Below, piece after piece: positions 58,707-64,000 of a stretch of 64,000 bases of DNA. This stretch comes from Lachnospiraceae bacterium (GTDB lineage Bacteria; Bacillota; Clostridia; Lachnospirales; Lachnospiraceae). Under the pieces are notes generated by a model that was given only the letters and a program-made list of their open reading frames with translations, ran no database searches and was not told the origin of the DNA. Made by a program: the position numbers and the translations under genes. The stretch lies in the NCBI GenBank assembly GCA_002892395.1, contig NBBL01000001.1, positions 281,331 to 345,330 on the forward strand. Direction: 5' to 3'. Each line of letters starts with the position of its first letter. The first letter of the stretch is position 1.

Positions 58707-61700
58707 TTATTTCTCATCCTTCTTGTCCGGATCCGGAATGTCGCAGCCGCCTGACAGAATAAAGCCCGTAAGGAGCTGATCCACGCGATTACTGACCATA
58801 AAAGGAGGGAGTTTCTTCCCATCCACCTTTGCAAAATACTCCTGCGCCTTTTCCCGAACTACTGTTGCCTTCAGTGCATCAAAACGCCCGTACTCATTCA
58901 GTTTGTTCTTTGTCGCGTGTGCTTCCATCATACCGGTAAGCAGCTTTTCAGAGAGGCCAAGGTATTTCACTACTCTGTGAACCTGTTCGGACTTGACGTT
59001 TTTTGCATATTCAACGATATAATCATGAAAGCTCTTGCCCGACTCCAGGTGGGCATCACCGGTCTGCACATCATGCAGGAAAAGATTTGCAAATTTCTGA
59101 TCCTCCTGTGAAAGAAAGGCAAACGACTTATGGAGCTCTTCCAATGTGTTCTCCAGATCCTTTGGATCAATGTTCGGATCAGTCAGCTGCTTCTTATACT
59201 TCTCAAACCTGGAGTTCATGTAATCATTGTCTATAACGCCGGTATTCTGTTCCGTCAGATAAGGATCAATCGGGAAGGTTACTTCCGCATCCGGATCCCC
59301 ATCACCGCCCCCTCCGGTCCGCAGTTCTTTATATCGCTGCAGGAGGATCTCATACTGATCCTCTGTCGGAATCAGCTTAATTATTTCGTTGTTGCCTTCA
59401 TCCTCAGGGTCCTCCTTGGCAGAGTATGTTCTCTTTTCCCAACGGAATCCCTGGATCCGTGCCGCCTGCAGATAAGTCGAGAATTCCCGGAAAAGCTTCG
59501 CAAATTTTGCTTTCGCCGGAATATCCTCGGGCAGGCGATCCATATCTGCAATGCCTGCATTGATGAAAATATCTCTCATATCAACGAATGTAACATTCAG
59601 ATGCACTACATTCTCCGACAGATGATCCGCAAAAAGCCCCTGCGGCCGGTCGCCGGAATAGAGCCTTACGGCATCTTCAATGTTCCGCTTCATCGTATGC
59701 GGCATGCGGTAGTACCGGATCGTACCGAACGGCTTTTCATTGATGTTGAAGAGTCGGTTCGTTCTTGAAAATGCCTGAATCAGGTTCTGGTAAACCAGCA
59801 CCTTGTCGAGATACAGCGTATTAATCCATTTCGAATCGAAGCCTGTGAGCATCTGGTTAACAACAATCAGGAGGTTGAGCTGTTCCTCCGGTTTTACACG
59901 CTCATAAGGCTTCTTGTGCGCCAGTCTTGCAGAGACATCTTTTTTGAATGCGGCATACCTGCCAATATCAAAATTCCGCCCGAAGATCCGATTGTAATCC
60001 TCCAGCATCTCCTTCAAGCCATCTTCCTTGTCCAGAGACTTCTTTCCACCCTCATTGTCGATTGTCGGATCAAAAAGACCTGTCACCTTGAAATCCGGAT
60101 ATTTTTCACGAAAGATACGATAGTAACGCACCGCTTCCGGAATGCTGGATGTCGCAAAGATAGCATGAAACTTGTTGTTCCGGCTGAGCGTGAGCCATCC
60201 TGACATGATGTCGTCAACTACAGCATTTTCATACTTATCTGTCTGCCAGGCTTCCGCATCTATATAATCCTCGATTCCCTTCCGATACTGACCATCCTGC
60301 TTTTGATAACCTGCCATCGGTACTTCTGCTGAAGACATGAAATGGTAATATTTTTTGCTCATCACAGGATCCGCTACAGCCTGTTCTTCTGTCGCAGCCT
60401 TGGCCTCCTGAAGAGCCACCATTTCACGAAGCTTCTTGTCCTTGTAGACCAGCACCATTGTCGGATCAAATCCAAGCACATTCTTGTCCCGAATGCCGTC
60501 CGCAATACTATAACGGTGAAGCTCGTCGCCGAAAATATCCGCCGTCGTAGAAAGCGCCTGCTCATTTTCCGTAAAGACAGGTGTACCTGTAAAGCCAAAG
60601 AACAGTGCATTGGAAAAGGTCGCCTTGATGGTCGAGAGCATCTCTCCGAAGGTGGACCTATGGCACTCATCCATGATAAAGACGATCCTCTTACTCTTCA
60701 TCTCCTCAAGATCCTTGGAACGCATCTTGCCGGCGGCGTCCGCTTTGATATTGCTCATCTTCTGAATGGAGGAGACGATCAGCGTATTTTTCGGATCGGT
60801 ACTCTTCAGTTTGGAGATGAGTGTAATGGTATCCTCTGTCTCCTGCACATCGTCTGCGTTATCCGCAAAAGCACGATATTCCTTCAGTGACTGTGTGCCG
60901 AGCTCAATCCGATCCATCAGGAACACGACTTTGTCTGCATCCTTGGAATTAGCGATAAGCTGTGCAGACTTAAACGATGTCATCGTTTTTCCGGATCCCG
61001 TCGTATGCCACACGTATCCGCCGAGCTGATTGCCTTCCGTCCAGTCGTTCATTGCAACACGGTCAGAAATCTTGTTGGCAGCATAATACTGATAGCTCCG
61101 CATGACCTTCAGCACGCCGTCAGAATCGTCCGCAACCGTATAGAATCCAATCAGCTGATGAGCCATTGGTATCGAAAGAAGCCTCTCCACGACCTGTTTC
61201 CAGTGATTGATCGGATCATTATTCAGGTCTGCCCAGTGAAAATAGAAATCTGAATTAAACTTTCCATCCGGGCCAGGATTTGCAAAGTAGAGCATCCCCT
61301 CCGGATTCATAGCCACGAACACCTGAACAAGCGAGAACAGACCGGTGAAAACACCCTCGTGCGCATACTTTTCAATCTGATTGACTGCCTCCTGCACCGG
61401 CACTCCGGAACGCTTCAGCTCAATGTGAAAGACCGGCATTCCGTTGATCAGAAGCATCAGATCTCCGCGGCGATCCTGCAGCACCTTCTCATGTCTCGGA
61501 AACAGCGGTTGCTCCACGATCTGGTAACGGCTCTGGCCGGCGGCAATCTCCATGCGGTCATAAACCTTCAAACTGACTTCCTTGCCATAGTGAAGTTTAT
61601 CCGCCGGATTTTTACGGATCAGAGATACAGTCTTGCCATTGATAAAGCCATTCAACGCCAGGGGAGTGCGAAGCTGCCGGATCTGCTCCAGGAGCTCATC

Positions 61701-61892
61701 CATCTCCTCCGCAATAAGCGGGCAGTCATTCAGACGGTCGATATCGCGATTGTTCTCAAAAAGAATATCGGCCCAGTTCTGGATCAGATCTTTCTCCGTT
61801 GGTTCATAGATTACATTCTTCTCCCAGCCATAACTCTCTAGTGCAGTGATAACCGCCTTCTCGAAGTCGACCTCTTTCTCAAAATGATCCAT
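58707..61892 (-). CDS. hsdR: Type I restriction enzyme, R subunit
   Basis: Motor and nuclease subunit of a type I restriction-modification system. 1061 residues. N-terminal PD-(D/E)xK nuclease: GDLMLL (D144) and FHIELKRSG (E158, K160). SF2 helicase motor with Walker A TTGSGKT (297-303), DECH box (408-411), FTGTPVF near 435, and later QAFSRTNRLFN. A C-terminal region that docks with the methylase follows. ATG at 61892 has AGGAG 9 bases ahead and lies 14 bases inside the end of hsdS2. No frameshift. hsdM must be outside the window, to the right. Confidence 0.95.
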   Translation of the reverse strand: MDHFEKEVDFEKAVITALESYGWEKNVIYEPTEKDLIQNWADILFENNRDIDRLNDCPLIAEEMDELLEQIRQLRTPLALNGFINGKTVSLIRKNPADKLHYGKEVSLKVYDRMEIAAGQSRYQIVEQPLFPRHEKVLQDRRGDLMLLINGMPVFHIELKRSGVPVQEAVNQIEKYAHEGVFTGLFSLVQVFVAMNPEGMLYFANPGPDGKFNSDFYFHWADLNNDPINHWKQVVERLLSIPMAHQLIGFYTVADDSDGVLKVMRSYQYYAANKISDRVAMNDWTEGNQLGGYVWHTTGSGKTMTSFKSAQLIANSKDADKVVFLMDRIELGTQSLKEYRAFADNADDVQETEDTITLISKLKSTDPKNTLIVSSIQKMSNIKADAAGKMRSKDLEEMKSKRIVFIMDECHRSTFGEMLSTIKATFSNALFFGFTGTPVFTENEQALSTTADIFGDELHRYSIADGIRDKNVLGFDPTMVLVYKDKKLREMVALQEAKAATEEQAVADPVMSKKYYHFMSSAEVPMAGYQKQDGQYRKGIEDYIDAEAWQTDKYENAVVDDIMSGWLTLSRNNKFHAIFATSSIPEAVRYYRIFREKYPDFKVTGLFDPTIDNEGGKKSLDKEDGLKEMLEDYNRIFGRNFDIGRYAAFKKDVSARLAHKKPYERVKPEEQLNLLIVVNQMLTGFDSKWINTLYLDKVLVYQNLIQAFSRTNRLFNINEKPFGTIRYYRMPHTMKRNIEDAVRLYSGDRPQGLFADHLSENVVHLNVTFVDMRDIFINAGIADMDRLPEDIPAKAKFAKLFREFSTYLQAARIQGFRWEKRTYSAKEDPEDEGNNEIIKLIPTEDQYEILLQRYKELRTGGGGDGDPDAEVTFPIDPYLTEQNTGVIDNDYMNSRFEKYKKQLTDPNIDPKDLENTLEELHKSFAFLSQEDQKFANLFLHDVQTGDAHLESGKSFHDYIVEYAKNVKSEQVHRVVKYLGLSEKLLTGMMEAHATKNKLNEYGRFDALKATVVREKAQEYFAKVDGKKLPPFMVSNRVDQLLTGFILSGGCDIPDPDKKDEK

Positions 61893-63042
61893 ATAAAATG
61901 CTCCTATCATTGCAAATTTGTGTCCTGTTCAGCTTTCGTTGATGAAGGGTGATAAGACGATCGAGATACTTAAAATAGGCACCGATCTTTCTTTGCTCTT
62001 CGATATCTTTGGGTACCGATACAGTCGTTTCAAAGAAATCTGCCGGAGCTATATTCAGCAGACCATGATTTCTTGCCCCTTCTGCAGCGATTGCTTGCAC
62101 TCCTTTATGCCAGAGGTCTGTATCATAGTAGGTGACCAGATAATCTGAGTCGATTTTATCCTCATCAAGAATCCGAAACACTATGTAAAGCGTTGATAAT
62201 ACGCCGCTTTCATACCTGTCGAGTCTTTTGATTGCACCCCACGGAGCATCAGAGGAAGTGCTTTTGTTGTAGGAAAATTCTCCCTTACGAACAAGGTAAT
62301 AACTGCTGACATCCTTACTTGCTATACGCTTATCGAAAAACTCATTTTGATCAATTAAGCCATACTGCGCCGAGATAGTCAGTGGAAGTGTAGACTCAAG
62401 CTTCTCGTTCTTTCGTGTGATCCTCTCAGCAATATTTGACAACTTACGCTGTTCCCAAGATATAGTTAAAAATCGATTCTTCCTAGTTTTCCATGATTCT
62501 GCCTTACTCTGATGAAGGGTGATAAGGTGGTCGATGTTACGGAAATAAGTTCCAATTTGTCTCTGTTCTCCCATAGTTGCCGGTATTGAAATCGTCATAT
62601 TTGCCATTTGTTTGCCTGATACCTCAACGAATGTAGAACCAGCTCCAACAGTTTCTCCATATCGTTTTAATTCATCTGTTCGGGAGAAAATGAAATATGA
62701 ATCGAGTTCATCTTTATGCGGAATAATCGACTGAAAACCTTGATTAGTACAGCCTTCTTTGGTTAAAATTGCGGTTTTCCCTATTCCTGCACGAGATGTA
62801 AAAAGGACTGTTCCGACTGGAAGCATTTTTGCTGAGCTATTGTTCAAACCTTCTGTTGTAATTTTTTTCTGACTTGAATTTACAAAAATCTGGTCTTCAA
62901 TTTCAGCAGGAGCGTACCAGTCAATATCGCCGTCCCAAAACTCTGAAATAGCTGTGCTTGGAGTACCACCGCCAACAATGTCAGCGACCTCCCCCAACTT
63001 ACACTGTTCCCAAGATAAGGTGTTGAATATCAGCAAATCCAT
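61879..63042 (-). CDS. hsdS: Type I restriction specificity subunit, downstream copy (hsdS2)
   Basis: 387 residues with two target-recognition domains (about 10-155 and 200-350), each ending in a conserved helix (IDHLITLHQSK, LDRLITLHQRK). The start is atypical: LIFNTLSWEQCKLGEV, missing the usual PKIRFxGF lead. The middle linker (AESWKTRKNRFLTISWEQRK) is also shorter than in hsdS1, and the C-terminus ends KLNRTQICNDRSILYGSF instead of the common KKSLLERMFV-like end. The second recognition domain is identical at DNA level to the first recognition domain of hsdS1. Looks like a recombined or reserve specificity gene; it may still be functional. It overlaps hsdR. Confidence 0.9.
   Translation of the reverse strand: MDLLIFNTLSWEQCKLGEVADIVGGGTPSTAISEFWDGDIDWYAPAEIEDQIFVNSSQKKITTEGLNNSSAKMLPVGTVLFTSRAGIGKTAILTKEGCTNQGFQSIIPHKDELDSYFIFSRTDELKRYGETVGAGSTFVEVSGKQMANMTISIPATMGEQRQIGTYFRNIDHLITLHQSKAESWKTRKNRFLTISWEQRKLSNIAERITRKNEKLESTLPLTISAQYGLIDQNEFFDKRIASKDVSSYYLVRKGEFSYNKSTSSDAPWGAIKRLDRYESGVLSTLYIVFRILDEDKIDSDYLVTYYDTDLWHKGVQAIAAEGARNHGLLNIAPADFFETTVSVPKDIEEQRKIGAYFKYLDRLITLHQRKLNRTQICNDRSILYGSF
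61940..62143 (-). repeat. hsdS direct repeat, copy B
   Basis: 204 bases identical, in the same orientation, to 63797-64000. It encodes the end of a recognition domain and its conserved helix (QAIAAEGARNHG to LDRLITLHQ). The true length is unknown because copy A runs off the window. Confidence 0.97.
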
Positions 63043-63156
63043 GCATCAAAAAGCTCCAAACACCTCTGAAAAGGGGAGCTGATGACTTATGTTGCAACTG
63101 AGAATAAGTCTTCTTATAAAAATCTTCATTCGATATCCAGAATCCATATCCAAAGC

Positions 63157-64000
63157 TTAGACAAACATCCTTTCAAGCAAGGATTTCTTTACTTTCTGCA
63201 ACTTTTCCAGCTTACTTTGATGAAGGGTGATAAGGTGGTCGAGGTGTTGGAAATAAGTTCCTATGGCGGCTTGCTCGTTAATGGTACTCGGTATAAAAAA
63301 CTCTGTTTTAGAAACAAGTTTCCAATCTGCCCTCGGCATTTTCGTCCCTGTTGATTGATTGGCAACCTCGTCAAATTGACGGCTCTGAATTAACCTATAT
63401 AAGAAACTACTATCAGCATTTTGGGGCTGCAAAACCCAAAAATCGCCCACTGCAATCCCATTAAATGAGGGTAAAAGCCAATTTTGCAGATAGGGACGAA
63501 GTTTTCCATAAAGTACATCTCCCTTACAAAAAACAATTCCAGTCTTATCACTTTCTTTAGCAAATATATCTTCGTTCAGACACCCTGTCCCCGAAATAAT
63601 ATCTTCGTATTCAACTCTTGGCAAACCGCTCTCGGAGCTTATCGTAGAAGAACGAACGGCTATATCCTCAAACTTACGCTGTTCCCAATCTCCAGTAAAA
63701 CCAGCAAATCGGATTTTTGGAACCTTCTCCCCATTTTTCGGAAAGCAGTTTTCAAGCATCGATTTTTTTATAATTTGCAGTTTCTCATACTTACGCTGAT
63801 GAAGGGTGATAAGACGATCGAGATACTTAAAATAGGCACCGATCTTTCTTTGCTCTTCGATATCTTTGGGTACCGATACAGTCGTTTCAAAGAAATCTGC
63901 CGGAGCTATATTCAGCAGACCATGATTTCTTGCCCCTTCTGCAGCGATTGCTTGCACTCCTTTATGCCAGAGGTCTGTATCATAGTAGGTGACCAGATAA
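63157..64000 (-). CDS. hsdS: Type I restriction specificity subunit, upstream copy (hsdS1), partial
   Basis: Continues past the right edge, so the N-terminus is missing; 281 codons are visible. The end of recognition domain 1 with its helix (LDRLITLHQRK), a standard linker (KSMLENCFPKNG, KVPKIRFAGFTGDWEQRK), a complete second recognition domain and a normal C-terminal coiled helix ending KKSLLERMFV are present. The frame is open to base 64000. Of the two copies this one has the usual HsdS architecture, so it is probably the active one. The 114-base gap to hsdS2 holds the latter's GGAG site and nothing else recognisable. Confidence 0.93.
   Translation of the reverse strand, partial: YLVTYYDTDLWHKGVQAIAAEGARNHGLLNIAPADFFETTVSVPKDIEEQRKIGAYFKYLDRLITLHQRKYEKLQIIKKSMLENCFPKNGEKVPKIRFAGFTGDWEQRKFEDIAVRSSTISSESGLPRVEYEDIISGTGCLNEDIFAKESDKTGIVFCKGDVLYGKLRPYLQNWLLPSFNGIAVGDFWVLQPQNADSSFLYRLIQSRQFDEVANQSTGTKMPRADWKLVSKTEFFIPSTINEQAAIGTYFQHLDHLITLHQSKLEKLQKVKKSLLERMFV
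63797..64000 (-). repeat. hsdS direct repeat, copy A
   Basis: Partner of 61940-62143, identical over all 204 visible bases. Here the segment sits in the first recognition domain of hsdS1, while in hsdS2 it is in the second. Confidence 0.97.

Overview
The window is a 64-kb piece of a bacterial chromosome, about 55-60 % GC by eye over most of its length. Nearly every gene lies on the minus strand, so transcription runs from high to low coordinates. Gene families and order point to a Gram-positive anaerobe of class Clostridia, probably Lachnospiraceae. The evidence is the cluster nusB-xseA-xseB-ispA-dxs-tlyA-nadK-argR-recN, AddAB instead of RecBCD, single-chain clostridial PurL, electron-bifurcating NfnAB, a DUF5721 protein, and many lipoproteins and surface proteins with tryptophan-rich cell-wall-binding repeats. 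The species is not identified.

Region 1 (about 28.6 kb down to 1): housekeeping genes in one close-packed series starting at a good promoter (28633-28662): scpB, dut, a TPR lipoprotein, hflX, addB, addA, nusB, xseA, xseB, ispA, dxs, tlyA, nadK, argR, recN, glgA, a DUF212 protein, a PrsA-like foldase, a DUF5721 protein, a degenerate sigma-like protein, purL and aspartate kinase. Most junctions are ATGA overlaps or short gaps, and I saw no convincing terminator in 27 kb.

Region 2 (46.86 to 28.67 kb): a cobalamin operon. It starts with a cobalamin riboswitch (46687-46857) and its terminator (46570-46600), and ends at a strong terminator (28666-28704). In transcription order it encodes a NEAT-like lipoprotein, CbiB, a CbiJ-CbiE-CbiT triple fusion, CbiA, a lipoprotein form of the chelatase CbiK, a substrate-binding lipoprotein with its own NEAT-like N-terminal domain, a FecCD/BtuC-type permease, an ATPase with a 130-residue C-terminal extension, CobT, CbiP, CobD, CbiC, CbiD, CbiF and CbiH. 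This is the anaerobic (early cobalt) route, but cbiL, cbiG, cobU and cobS are absent from the window. The surface-anchored chelatase, two NEAT-like proteins and a metal/tetrapyrrole-type ABC importer look like an extracellular capture module under B12 control, and this is one of the two most interesting systems here.

Region 3 (54.7 to 46.9 kb): NfnAB with its own promoter and a long A-rich repetitive 3' end; then, in transcription order, tRNA-Ala(GGC), a 35-residue basic protein coupled to an AlaX-type alanyl-tRNA editing protein, a D,D-carboxypeptidase with cell-wall-binding repeats (preceded by three 44-bp tandem repeats that carry its Shine-Dalgarno), a metallophosphoesterase and ScpA.

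Region 4 (64 to 54.8 kb): more AT-rich accessory DNA. It holds a secreted transglutaminase-like surface protein with a glycine-rich tandem repeat, and a type I restriction-modification locus: partial hsdS1, hsdS2, hsdR and a tyrosine recombinase, with hsdM not in the window. hsdS1 and hsdS2 share at least 204 identical bases in direct orientation. The shared segment encodes the first recognition domain of hsdS1 and the second of hsdS2, a layout suited to reassortment of DNA specificity.
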